A stretch of DNA of 20,434 bases from Promethearchaeota archaeon (GCA_030620005.1 JAUXAJ010000056.1:1-20434); one strand, 5' to 3'; positions 1 through 7,633 are shown, numbered from the stretch's first letter. Numbers and translations are program-made. Notes: a model not told the origin generated them from the sequence alone.

Positions 1-1173
1 ATTTTATTACAATGCATAGGGTGCGGTGACTGTCGCGAGGCAGTTGATTACACTGACGAACCTCCAAAGTGGGGCGTTTGCGTTGCAAAAGATCATACAG
101 CCGGCTTTGAACCTTTTTTTGGGAGGGGAAAGATGCAGATAATTCGTTCACTCTGGCAGGGCAAGCTAGAATTAAGTAAAGACATGGCGGAAGTAATTTA
201 TCAATGTCCAACATGTAATTCTTGTGCAGATATTTGCGCGTACGACATGGATAATGTTGCCATTTACGAAGCCTTAAGAGCTGAACTAGTAGAAGCGGGA
301 TGTGGTTTAGAAGCACATGTGCCGATGAATAAAGCGATGGTAGAGTTATTAAATCCATATCAACGAGACAATAAAATTAAAGCAGAATGGTTAGAAAAGC
401 TCGATTTTAAGGTAAAAGATGCGAGTTCTGAAACAGCGGAATATCTCTATTATGTAGGCTGTACCGCCGCTTTAACTCCAGATATTCAAACTGTCGCAAT
501 AAACACGGCAAAAGTTCTCAAAAAATTAGGGGTTGATTTTTCTGTTTTTGGAGAGCAAGAAGTGTGTTGCGGAAGCGTAGCGAAAAGAACTGGAGATCTT
601 AGTGCTTTTAATTTTGTTGCTACGAAAAATTACGAGTTATTCAAGAAGAATGGAGTAAAAAAGATAATAACGAGTTGTGCGGGTTGTTATAGAACGCTAA
701 AAACTGACTACACCGATTATCTTGAAGATTTAGGTATTGAAGTGCTTCATTCAGTAGAATTCATTAAATCAATAATAAACGAGAAAAACATCCAGTTAAA
801 GCATTTAGGAGTTACGGCTACATATCACGATCCTTGCCATACGGGAAGAAATTCAGGAATGAAGGAAGGCGTTAATCCTCTTTACGAAGAACCACGAGAA
901 CTTCTGAGTAAAATGGCAAATTTAATCGAAATGAAAACCATTAAAAAAAATACCAAATGTTGTGGCGCTGGAGGTGGAGTAAAAAAAGGTTTCCCCGAAT
1001 TGGCTTTAGAGATCGCCAAGTCTCGGGTTGAGGAAGCTGAAGAAACAGGTGCCGAATTATTGGTAAGTATTTGTCCTTTCTGTTATAGAAATTTAGCTGA
1101 CGCAATTAAAGCATCAAATTCAGAAATGAAAATGGTTGATCTGATGGAATTATTGGATCAAGCATTGCCATGA
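1..1173 (+). CDS. HdrD/GlcF-like iron-sulfur oxidoreductase subunit with two CCG domains (5' end cut by window)
   Basis: The frame is open from base 1, so the true start lies outside; the first internal ATG is at 133. The visible 390 residues hold two N-terminal 4Fe-4S sites (C5-x2-C8-x2-C11 with a further C27; then C69-x2-C72-x2-C75-x3-C79). Two cysteine-rich CCG domains follow, with motifs EVCCGS, TSCAGCYRTL, DPCHTGR, KCCGAGGG and SICPFCYRNL. This is the architecture of heterodisulfide reductase subunit D and of GlcF/LutA-type Fe-S subunits, cytoplasmic proteins that pass electrons between a flavoprotein and a thiol/disulfide or quinone partner. The next gene encodes an Fe-S flavoprotein reductase and the third an acyl-CoA ligase, so a role in electron transfer for acid/acyl-CoA oxidation is inferred. 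The exact partner is unknown. It ends in TGA; reading through would add only six residues before TAG. Confidence 0.88.
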   Translation: MLLQCIGCGDCREAVDYTDEPPKWGVCVAKDHTAGFEPFFGRGKMQIIRSLWQGKLELSKDMAEVIYQCPTCNSCADICAYDMDNVAIYEALRAELVEAGCGLEAHVPMNKAMVELLNPYQRDNKIKAEWLEKLDFKVKDASSETAEYLYYVGCTAALTPDIQTVAINTAKVLKKLGVDFSVFGEQEVCCGSVAKRTGDLSAFNFVATKNYELFKKNGVKKIITSCAGCYRTLKTDYTDYLEDLGIEVLHSVEFIKSIINEKNIQLKHLGVTATYHDPCHTGRNSGMKEGVNPLYEEPRELLSKMANLIEMKTIKKNTKCCGAGGGVKKGFPELALEIAKSRVEEAEETGAELLVSICPFCYRNLADAIKASNSEMKMVDLMELLDQALP

Positions 1174-1175
1174 TT

Positions 1176-1190
1176 TACTTCTTTTTTTTA
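1176..1190 (+). terminator. T-run terminator candidate
   Basis: A run of eight T (1182-1189) lies just after the stop of the Fe-S gene. T-runs on the coding strand are the usual archaeal intrinsic terminator signal. It may only attenuate transcription, since the next gene follows on the same strand after 68 bases. Confidence 0.3.
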
Positions 1191-1241
1191 GATTCAATAT
1201 TGTATTAGCATGTATTAAAAATCAATAACGAGATGTAGAAA

Positions 1242-3206
1242 ATGCCAAAATTGAGCGACCCAATAATAATTAGAGGAATGGAAGTAAAAAATCGATTGTG
1301 TTATCCCCCTTATCTTTCTTTTTCTCATACCCTACAAGGAACTCCAACGAAACAAACCTTCATGTTGCACGAACAGCGCGCCCAGGGAGGCATTGGGATG
1401 ATCATGTACGAGGCGACAACAATGGGGACAGAAACTCACATCGGATTGGATTCGAACCTTCAGGTTTACAAGAAAATGACCGATATAATCCACGAATACG
1501 GTACAAAATTTGGAATGCAGATCGTCGTGCCTGGAACGACCATGCTGATGTTTTTAATGTTTGGCCAATTGCTTGAAGTTCGGGGTCCCTCGGACGTCGA
1601 CGCCGTCATAGCTTCCTCGGGATTCAACGAATTCATCCCGAATTGGGAAGGCATTGTAAAAAAAAACAACACGAAAGTTCGCGGTATAGATGTTGAAGAA
1701 ATAATGGAACTTGAGGATCAATTTGCAATCGCCGCTAAGCGAGTAATTCAATCTGGATTCGATTTCGTGGAGCTCCATTCGGCTCATGGGACCTTGCACG
1801 GATCGTTTATCTCAAGGTGGTTCAATCAAAGAACGGACGAATATGGCGGATCCATAGAGAACTTAACCCGATTTACTGCAGAGACGGTTGAAAAAATTAG
1901 GAAGAGCATCGGAGAAAAGCCTCCAATTTTTGTCCGGATCTCTGCCGACGAGCTCGTGAAGGGAGGGATAAACATCGAGGATGCCAAGCAAGTTGCCCAA
2001 ATTTTAGAAAGAACAGGGGTAGACTGTATTGACGTGAGTCAAGGACTCCAAATGCGCAGTCCTCACGGGGTTCAAATCCCGTTCTTCATCGATCAAGGGG
2101 GCTTCATAGATTTAGCTGAGGCGATTAAAAAAGTCGTTGACATCCCAGTCATTGGAGTGGGCCGAATCGTGGACCCGAGAATGGCTGATAGGTTCGTCCA
2201 AGAGGGGAAGGCAGATATCATCCACATGGCAAGACAGCTGATTTGCGATCCTGAAACTCCAAACAAGTATTTTAATGGAAAAATTGACGATATCAGGTTT
2301 TGCATAGGGTGCCTGCAAGGCTGTAATGTCCCTCCTCAAGTGTGTATATACGACGCTTATAGCGGTCGAAATTACAAAAAGCTCGTTCCTTCAACCGAAC
2401 CGCAAAAAATAGTCGTACTTGGCGCAGGAATCGCTGGAATGGAAGCGGCGAGAATGGCAAGACTTCGCGGTCACGAGGTAGAAATCTACGAAAAATCGGA
2501 TAGAATTGGAGGATTAATTCCCCTTTTAGCAAAAGAATATAAAAAGGAAGACTTCATGAACATCGTGAGATACTTAGAAACTCAGTTAAAAAAACTGGGC
2601 GTTTCCATTCATCTTAACCGTGATTTAAAACGGGAAGATATTGCTGCCCTCAAACCCGATGTTTTAGTATTAACAGTTGGAACGAAACCGGCTATTCCTG
2701 AAAAATATAAGGGCAAACCTAATGTGCTCACTCAAGACGAGGCAATATTAAAATCCAAATCCTTGGGGAAAAAGGTGGTAATTCATGGACTGGACACTTA
2801 CTGGAGAGGGGGTGTCGAAACCGCCGTGACTTTAAACGAGCAAGGGTACACTGTGACTCTTATCGGACCGGAAAGCGATATTGGGGCAAGCATGCGCATA
2901 ACGACCAATAGAATCTATTGGGTTTGCACATACTTGAAGGATCACGATATAGCGGTATATCGAAGATCAAAACTGGTAGACATAACAGAAAAAAGCGTTT
3001 CGTTTATCGACGCTAACAAAACCGAGCACACCATTGATGCAGACAGCCTGGTGTTTTGCGGTTCTCGAATTGCCTTGGGTAAGAGCTTAAAAAAAGAATT
3101 AGAAGGTGTAGCGCCTAATATTGTTCTAATTGGAGATGGAAAAAAACCCCGGGATATGCTAGCCGCAATGAAAGACGCCCAAAGCTTCGCAAGAAAATTA
3201 AAATAA
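1242..3206 (+). CDS. Old-yellow-enzyme / 2,4-dienoyl-CoA reductase-type Fe-S flavoprotein
   Basis: The 654-residue length matches the two-domain FadH / 2-enoate reductase / trimethylamine dehydrogenase family. Residues 1-340 form an FMN TIM barrel, with HSAHG near 179-183 and RTDEYGGSIEN shortly after. A 4Fe-4S site follows (C354-x2-C357-x3-C361-x6-C368). The C-terminal part is an FAD/NAD(P)-binding module starting with GAGIAGMEAARMARLRG and closing with an IGDG motif. Such enzymes reduce activated C=C bonds in the cytoplasm with NAD(P)H, moving electrons FAD to Fe-S to FMN. Position 184, usually Tyr after AHG in this family, is Thr, and the last cysteine lies in CIYDAYSG rather than the common CxxNPxxG. 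The substrate is therefore uncertain. An enoyl- or dienoyl-CoA is inferred from the ligase downstream. The start is ATG in AT-rich context with no strong Shine-Dalgarno. Confidence 0.9.
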   Translation: MPKLSDPIIIRGMEVKNRLCYPPYLSFSHTLQGTPTKQTFMLHEQRAQGGIGMIMYEATTMGTETHIGLDSNLQVYKKMTDIIHEYGTKFGMQIVVPGTTMLMFLMFGQLLEVRGPSDVDAVIASSGFNEFIPNWEGIVKKNNTKVRGIDVEEIMELEDQFAIAAKRVIQSGFDFVELHSAHGTLHGSFISRWFNQRTDEYGGSIENLTRFTAETVEKIRKSIGEKPPIFVRISADELVKGGINIEDAKQVAQILERTGVDCIDVSQGLQMRSPHGVQIPFFIDQGGFIDLAEAIKKVVDIPVIGVGRIVDPRMADRFVQEGKADIIHMARQLICDPETPNKYFNGKIDDIRFCIGCLQGCNVPPQVCIYDAYSGRNYKKLVPSTEPQKIVVLGAGIAGMEAARMARLRGHEVEIYEKSDRIGGLIPLLAKEYKKEDFMNIVRYLETQLKKLGVSIHLNRDLKREDIAALKPDVLVLTVGTKPAIPEKYKGKPNVLTQDEAILKSKSLGKKVVIHGLDTYWRGGVETAVTLNEQGYTVTLIGPESDIGASMRITTNRIYWVCTYLKDHDIAVYRRSKLVDITEKSVSFIDANKTEHTIDADSLVFCGSRIALGKSLKKELEGVAPNIVLIGDGKKPRDMLAAMKDAQSFARKLK

Positions 3207-3208
3207 AT

Positions 3209-3219
3209 TGTTTTTTTAC
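3209..3219 (+). terminator. T-run terminator candidate
   Basis: Seven consecutive T (3211-3217) begin five bases after the TAA of the reductase gene. This fits an archaeal T-run terminator or partial attenuator between it and the acyl-CoA ligase gene. Confidence 0.3.
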
Positions 3220-3260
3220 TCATTTCATCATAAAACAAAATAAAGCAAATAAAAATTAAA

Positions 3261-4934
3261 ATGTCAGAAAAAAAGAAAAAATTTAGATTATCGAGAAGAA
3301 CGATCCTAAGAGATGTTGTAAAGCATAAAGCAGAAACGGTAGGAGACAAGGTCTACATAACCTATATTAGAGACTTTGACAAAGGTATCGATGAGAAATA
3401 CACGTATAATGACATGCATTTAATGTCAAACCGCTTAGGAAACGGCCTACTTAAATTGGGACTCAAAAAAGGTGATGGAGTAGCTTTAATAGAAATAAAC
3501 TCTCCTGAATTTTTGCTAACCATATTTGCCACGTTTAAAGCAGGCATATATTCTGTCATGGTTAACATTGCTCTTAGAGGAGATGGTTTAAAATACATAA
3601 TAGATCATTCTGATGCTTCGACTATTATTGTACACTGGTCTTTAATAGACGCTGTTTTAGACATAAAAAGCCAATTATCCAAAATTAAACACATTATTGT
3701 CGACATTAACGAAGCACCAGCAGACTTTAAATTGCCAGAAGGAACTGTTTCCCTCAAAGAAGTAATGCAGGCCCCTGAAGATGATATAGATATCGAGATT
3801 AGTCTTGATGATATCTGCCTGCTCATGTATACCGCCGGTACAACGGGACTGCCTAAGGCGATAACATTTTGGCAAGGAAAATTGCTTGGAGGAAATAATT
3901 TGCAAACTCTTATTAATTTTATAGGAATGCTCATGCAACCAGATGAAGTACCTTTTACAGCTTTACCGCTGTTCCATTCGAACGCTTTATTTCTAACGAG
4001 TCTCACGGCTTATTTTGCCGAAAGACCTTTAATTCTTGGTAAACGATTTAGCGCAAGCCGACATTGGGATATTTGTCGGAAATATGGCGTTACTACTTTT
4101 AACGCACTTGGAGCCATGATTCCCATTTTAATGAAGCAACCTGAAAGACCAAACGACAAAGAGCACGATGTAAGAGTAATTGGTTCTGCTGCTTGTCCTA
4201 AAGAACTATGGGTTGCCTTTGAAGAAAGATTTAATGTGAAAATTTCCGAAGCATATGGTGCAACAGACGGAGGCGGATTCATGCTTACCGCTGGAGGTGC
4301 GAAAAGCGTACCTGTAGGAAGCATGGGAAGACCTCTTCCGGGCACTACAGCTGGAATAATGGATGATGACGGAAACATTCTGGAACCAGAACACGTTGGA
4401 GAATTAGTGTTTTTAGTAAAAGAATCTGAACTCAAGCAGAGAAAAGTTGAGTATTATAAGGACGACGATGCTTCAAAAAGATTGATTTTAAAGGGTGCAG
4501 ATGGTCAACTTTGGTTTCACACTGGCGATTTATCCTACATGGATAAAGACGGCTGGTTCTTTTTCGTAGATAGAAAAAAGGACTCAATTAGAAGGCGCGG
4601 TGAAAATATAGCATCGTTTAGTGTAGAAAGCATAATCAATCAAAACGATAAAGTTTTGGAATCGGCAGCTTACGGTATTAAATCTGAGCTAGGAGAAGAC
4701 GAGGTAATGGTTGCCATCGTTTTAAAACCCGGAGAAACAATGACTCCTGAGGAACTTTTAGACTTCTGTCAAGGAAAAATGGCGTATTTCATGATACCTC
4801 GATACATAGATTTTTTAGATCAACTTCCTAAAAGCGAAGTACATCGAATCTTAAAGAGAGAACTTAAAAAGCGCGGAATCTCTGAAAGCACCTACGATAG
4901 AGAAAAAACTGGATACGAGGTCAAAAAAACTTAA
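3261..4934 (+). CDS. AMP-forming acyl-CoA ligase, CaiC/FadD-like
   Basis: A 557-residue member of the ANL adenylating superfamily, which makes an acyl-AMP from a carboxylic acid and ATP and then transfers the acyl group to CoA. Visible motifs are the phosphate-binding loop TAGTTGLPK (about 191-199), YGATDGG (A5), WFHTGDL (A7) and DRKKDSIRRRGENIASFSVE (A8). The IRRRGEN form of A8 is typical of the CaiC (carnitine/crotonobetaine) and FATP-like branch, so the acid may be short, branched or carnitine-like. In the C-terminal A10 motif, LPKSEVHRILKREL aligns with FadD LPKSNVGKILRREL. The catalytic lysine position is therefore Arg529 and the preceding glycine is His. It lies 54 bases after the reductase gene on the same strand and is probably part of one metabolic cluster with the two genes before it. 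The substrate is not known. Confidence 0.9.
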   Translation: MSEKKKKFRLSRRTILRDVVKHKAETVGDKVYITYIRDFDKGIDEKYTYNDMHLMSNRLGNGLLKLGLKKGDGVALIEINSPEFLLTIFATFKAGIYSVMVNIALRGDGLKYIIDHSDASTIIVHWSLIDAVLDIKSQLSKIKHIIVDINEAPADFKLPEGTVSLKEVMQAPEDDIDIEISLDDICLLMYTAGTTGLPKAITFWQGKLLGGNNLQTLINFIGMLMQPDEVPFTALPLFHSNALFLTSLTAYFAERPLILGKRFSASRHWDICRKYGVTTFNALGAMIPILMKQPERPNDKEHDVRVIGSAACPKELWVAFEERFNVKISEAYGATDGGGFMLTAGGAKSVPVGSMGRPLPGTTAGIMDDDGNILEPEHVGELVFLVKESELKQRKVEYYKDDDASKRLILKGADGQLWFHTGDLSYMDKDGWFFFVDRKKDSIRRRGENIASFSVESIINQNDKVLESAAYGIKSELGEDEVMVAIVLKPGETMTPEELLDFCQGKMAYFMIPRYIDFLDQLPKSEVHRILKRELKKRGISESTYDREKTGYEVKKT

Positions 4935-4948
4935 ATTCTCATCATGTA

Positions 4949-4967
4949 ATTTTTTATTCTTATTTTT
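4949..4967 (+). terminator. T-rich terminator candidate after the metabolic cluster
   Basis: Two T-runs (about 4950-4955 and 4962-4966) follow the ligase stop by some 15-30 bases. They probably end the transcript of the three-gene cluster. Nothing coding was recognised on the plus strand from here to 5748. Confidence 0.3.
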
Positions 4968-5096
4968 AAATTCCTTTTAGCTTAAGAAATTCAATAAAGG
5001 GCAAAAATAATTGAAATAAAAAGAGTAAAATAAAAAAGATCTCGTTAACTTTAGTTGAAGTAATATTTCAAAAATTATTTAGTTCAAACCTTGTAC

Positions 5097-5118
5097 AAAT
5101 TAAAGTCTGAAATTAGTG
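5097..5118 (+). repeat. 22-bp perfect copy of the 5' end of the MBL-fold hydrolase gene
   Basis: These 22 bases are identical to 8534-8555, which lie inside the start region of the metallo-beta-lactamase gene (encoding KLKSEIS). The similarity stops abruptly on both sides. It sits in intergenic DNA. It may be the scar of an old duplication or transposition, or a coincidence of AT-rich sequence. Confidence 0.45.
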
Positions 5119-5151
5119 CAAAAACAAAAAATGGAGATATTAACATTAAAT

Positions 5152-5397
5152 TTATGTTTTTTCGAGGTAAGATTGTACTTTTTTCTTATTTTCTTCATAT
5201 AACCTTTTTGATCTTAAGGCAAATTGCTGAGCCTTTTCATTAGGACCATTTTTTAACCGTACAAGTAATTTAATAGATTCTTGTTCAGTTAGCTTGATAT
5301 CAACATCCTCGCTAGAAGAAATATAAAAGTCTAACTTATTTTCATCCTTTTTATCAAATGAAGGAATAAATTTATCTTTCCTTACTTCTTTTGTCAT
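5152..5397 (-). CDS. Small hypothetical protein, 81 aa
   Basis: A minus-strand ORF with an ATG start, very rich in Lys, Glu and Ser, mostly predicted helical and without membrane segments or cysteines. The segment KLTEQESIKLLVRLKNGPNEKA faintly recalls the C-terminal half of DUF1778/TacA-type antitoxins, where a short helix is followed by an N-P/E-K segment. The usual N-terminal ribbon-helix-helix is not evident and no toxin gene lies next to it, so this resemblance is not a call. It stands alone between convergent and divergent spacers, with base composition like its neighbours. It could also be a fortuitous ORF. Confidence 0.4.
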   Translation of the reverse strand: MTKEVRKDKFIPSFDKKDENKLDFYISSSEDVDIKLTEQESIKLLVRLKNGPNEKAQQFALRSKRLYEENKKKVQSYLEKT

Positions 5398-5748
5398 TTT
5401 TTTGAAGTTTTATTAATTTTTAATTTAGTTAATTCTCTATGTAATAAATAGAAGAACTGCTCTAAAATATTTTTTCATGCAAATTCAATTTTTTTTCTAA
5501 ATTTTGAGCCCATTTCAAGATTAAATCTTGAATTACGCATATTATAAAGTTAGACAAATTTTTATTTCGTGTATTATGGGATAGAATGTAGCTTATACTT
5601 CGCAGCTAATTACAATGCGGGTTTATTAGAATTCTTACTCATCACGATGTTAATGTTCTAGAACTTTTCTTAGAAAATTAGGCTAATTTTATAAAGAAAG
5701 GATAAAATATTAATTAATAGAAAATTAAAGTTTAAATAATTAATCCGA
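5398..5748. other. AT-rich intergenic region, no gene recognised
   Basis: No convincing ORF or RNA gene was seen in these 351 bases. They contain T-runs (5470-5475 and 5490-5497), one near-perfect dyad at 5514-5532 and AT-rich stretches before the small ORF at 5749 that could hold its promoter. A short decayed coding stretch around 5610-5690 cannot be excluded. Confidence 0.5.
5514..5532. promoter_or_regulatory. Near-perfect 19-bp dyad (operator or stem-loop candidate)
   Basis: TTCAAGATT, one central A, then AATCTTGAA: two perfect nine-base arms. The one-base spacer suggests a protein-binding dyad more than an RNA hairpin. It lies about 115 bases upstream of the divergent small minus-strand gene and 217 bases before the small plus-strand gene. 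Its target is unknown. Confidence 0.35.
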
Positions 5749-5988
5749 GTGTATTTAGAATTGTCTAATGAAAGACCAAATTACGAAGAAATACTAGCCA
5801 AGATAAAAAACGGCGAGATCAAAGCCATATCCAATGAAGAAATTAGAAGAAAGAGACAAAATCTTAATAAAAAATTAATTTTTATCCATGAATTAATTAA
5901 AGAAGGGAGATTATCAGATGCGGAAAAGGAAGCAAATGATATTATTAAAACGAAAAAATGTTTTAAGTCCTTTAAATCTGATGGCTGA
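5749..5988 (+). CDS. Small hypothetical helical protein, 79 aa
   Basis: The ORF runs from GTG (an in-frame TAA at 5737 rules out a longer form; TTG at 5761 is an alternative start) to TGA. The protein is charged and apparently all-helical, with heptad-like Lys/Glu/Leu/Ile spacing over residues 20-70 (for example IRRKRQNLNKKLIF and EAEKEANDI-like patterns), so a coiled coil or helical hairpin is likely. No family was recognised. It precedes the winged-helix regulator by about 190 bases on the same strand but is separated from it by that gene's own promoter-like sequences. The third-position AT bias resembles neighbouring real genes, which mildly supports coding. Confidence 0.42.
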   Translation: MYLELSNERPNYEEILAKIKNGEIKAISNEEIRRKRQNLNKKLIFIHELIKEGRLSDAEKEANDIIKTKKCFKSFKSDG

Positions 5989-6090
5989 TGTATATTTTCT
6001 AATCAAGTTTAGGATCTACAAAAAGATTTTGTTAAATCTTCATGTGAGGGTAATCAAAAGAATTGAATTCAATTTACAAAATTGCAAACA

Positions 6091-6098
6091 TTTATATA
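6091..6098 (+). promoter_or_regulatory. TATA-box candidate of the winged-helix/ARPP-1 operon
   Basis: TTTATATA fits an archaeal TATA box. A start of transcription 22-27 bases downstream would fall at about 6118-6125, inside the first dyad of the operator array. The placement is inferred. Confidence 0.45.
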
Positions 6099-6114
6099 TA
6101 ATAATAATTATTTA

Positions 6115-6160
6115 TTTTTACAGTAAAAATCTTTACAGTAAAAAAGTCTTTACTAATAAA
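6115..6160. promoter_or_regulatory. Array of three TTTAC-N-GTAAA dyads, likely autoregulatory operator
   Basis: The first site is a perfect 7+1+7 dyad (TTTTTACAGTAAAAA, 6115-6129). The second has the core TTTACAGTAAA at 6132-6142. The third is degenerate (TTTAC-T-AATAAA, 6149-6160). Their centres are 15 and 17 bases apart. The array lies between the TATA-like box and the start of the winged-helix gene, where a bound dimer would block RNA polymerase, so repression by the adjacent regulator is the obvious inference. Confidence 0.55.
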
Positions 6161-6174
6161 TTGATGTGAAAAAT

Positions 6175-6579
6175 ATGGCAAAAAAAAAAGAGACGAAAAA
6201 ACCGATCTTTGAAAAAGTTGGACTTGTATTTAGAAGCCCTATAAGAGTTGATATTTTAAGAGAGATTTCGGAAAGCGTTCAAAGACCTAAAAAGATAGCT
6301 GAAACGATAGGGATCCAGAAGCAAAACCTTAATTATCATTTAAATGCTCTTAAAAGAGGTGGATTAATAAAAACTCACGCTGAAGAATTATCTGAAACTG
6401 AGCTTTCTATAGAGAAAGGTACTAGATTTAATGGCATAAGTAAAAGCGGAAAAATCCAAGTCTCTTATGGGGTAGAACTTACAAAAAATGGTAAAAACGT
6501 AGTTAATCAATTTATAAATCCACTTTATGAAGAAAAAATTAAAAAATTAAAAAAAAAACCAACAAAAAAAAACCCCTGA
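6175..6579 (+). CDS. ArsR-like winged-helix transcriptional regulator
   Basis: A protein of 134 residues from ATG 6175; an in-frame GTG at 6166 would add three residues, and the ATG is preferred. After a basic tail, residues 14-75 have a winged helix-turn-helix pattern: SPIRVDILREI (helix 1), a PKKIAETIG turn, the recognition helix KQNLNYHLNALKRGGLI and a wing-like segment. The KQNLNYHL motif is typical of archaeal ArsR/MarR-like regulators. The C-terminus ends in a poly-Lys tail with unusual A-run coding. The gene follows a three-site dyad array and precedes the ARPP-1-type gene by 13 bases, so it probably represses its own operon. No metal-binding cysteines are present, so the inducer is unknown. 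Confidence 0.78.
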   Translation: MAKKKETKKPIFEKVGLVFRSPIRVDILREISESVQRPKKIAETIGIQKQNLNYHLNALKRGGLIKTHAEELSETELSIEKGTRFNGISKSGKIQVSYGVELTKNGKNVVNQFINPLYEEKIKKLKKKPTKKNP

Positions 6580-6580
6580 A

Positions 6581-6588
6581 GGATGATT
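6581..6588 (+). promoter_or_regulatory. Shine-Dalgarno supporting a TTG start
   Basis: GGATGATT resembles the anti-16S consensus GGTGATT and ends four bases before TTG 6593. This supports that unusual start for the ARPP-1-type gene immediately after the regulator stop. Confidence 0.45.
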
Positions 6589-6592
6589 AATT

Positions 6593-7633
6593 TTGAAAAG
6601 TGAAAGTATTCAGATTGTAGAATCCATTTTTAAAAACCCTTTAAGTTTTCTTAAATTAGAAACTCCTCAAGTTCATAAAAACATGACTATCATTCCCGTT
6701 ATTGTTCAAGATGATAAATTCATCGATTTTATTAGCATTAAAGAAGCTGAAGAATTAGAATTAATCGAAATAATCGAAACTGATACAGTTAGTCAGTTGG
6801 AAGTCATAAACAAAAGCGATAAACAAGTATTAATTCCATTTGGAATGACTGTTCATGGCGGAAAACAGGATAGAACAATTTGGGAACCAATTTTACTACC
6901 TGTAGGAGAAAAACAAAACATTTTCCAGCAAAATTCAGATAATATTGATATTAATCAGAAATATACCATCCCAGCAAAATGTGTAGAGCAATCAAGATGA
7001 AGATACGTGAAGGCGCGTGGATTCAAATCTTCAAGCACGAGACTACACCCTAATGTCGCATTTGAGGCAATCTCAGCAGTAGGACAGGGTGGAGTTTGGC
7101 AAGAGATTCAATCTCATAGAACCGAAATGAGATATGCCGCAAATATAGCTCCTACTCAAAGTTATCTCGAAATGACTAAGATTTCTGAAAAACAAACAGA
7201 AAACATCGTTAAAAATTTCAAGAATCTAAAAGGTCAATGTGGAATTGTCGTGTTTATAAATGGTGAATTGATCGGGATTGAATTTTACGCAAATACAGAC
7301 GTATGGAAGTACATGAGTGACGATATTTTTAAAGCTTTTTCAATCGAAGCATTAAGATTTAAAGACAAACCCGGTAAAAAGGAAATTATTGAATATCATG
7401 ACGAATTTATTAAGATTTTGCGCAGCCTGAAGCTAAAATTCTCCGTTAGAAGGGGAATCGGTCTTGGAAATGTGGTTGAATTCAATTCTAATAATAATAA
7501 ATGGCGCGGAATTACCCTAGCTCATGATGGAACCATGGCACAGTTTTATTTGGTTTCAAAAAGAGGAGGATATCAAAATAAACCTCGTTCAAATATTCAA
7601 TTTCAAACGGTTATCAATCAAAGATACCTCTAA
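6593..7633 (+). CDS. ARPP-1 (DUF6569)-type domain protein interrupted by one in-frame TGA at 6998-7000
   Basis: Two in-frame halves (6593-7000 and 7001-7633) together make a full-length protein of about 346 residues. Residues 30-150 match the ARPP-1 domain: NKSDKQVLIPFGMTVHGGKQDR, then a VPVS-like strand and CVEQSR-stop-RYV. In this family the motif reads CVEQGRW followed by an aromatic residue, so the TGA stands exactly where Trp is expected. The second half continues in the same frame without further damage (FKSSSTRL, then GGVWQEIQ). The domain's biochemical role is not established. It is named for its association with ADP-ribosylglycohydrolase and phosphatase-like proteins. It is co-directional with the winged-helix gene 13 bases upstream, so one regulated operon is likely. 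It may be a fresh pseudogene, a readthrough gene, or an assembly error. Selenocysteine is unlikely because the position is Trp, not Cys. Confidence 0.75.

Noticed and set aside
2065..2085. tRNA T-arm-like sequence (ACGGG, loop GTTCAAAT, CCCGT)
   Set aside because: It lies inside the reductase gene, encodes conserved protein sequence (HGVQIPFF) and has no matching acceptor, D or anticodon arms.
2942..3349. 135-codon minus-strand ORF spanning the reductase-ligase boundary
   Set aside because: It is antisense to two well-supported genes with clear domain motifs and has no recognisable features.
5918..6169. ORF of 83 codons after the small helical protein
   Set aside because: It overlaps the 79-aa ORF, then runs through the TATA box and operator array. 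Its sequence is poly-Ile/Phe/Tyr from AT-rich noncoding DNA.
6998..7000. Selenocysteine at the ARPP-1 TGA
   Set aside because: The aligned residue is Trp, not Cys or a redox site, and no SECIS-like structure was recognised downstream.
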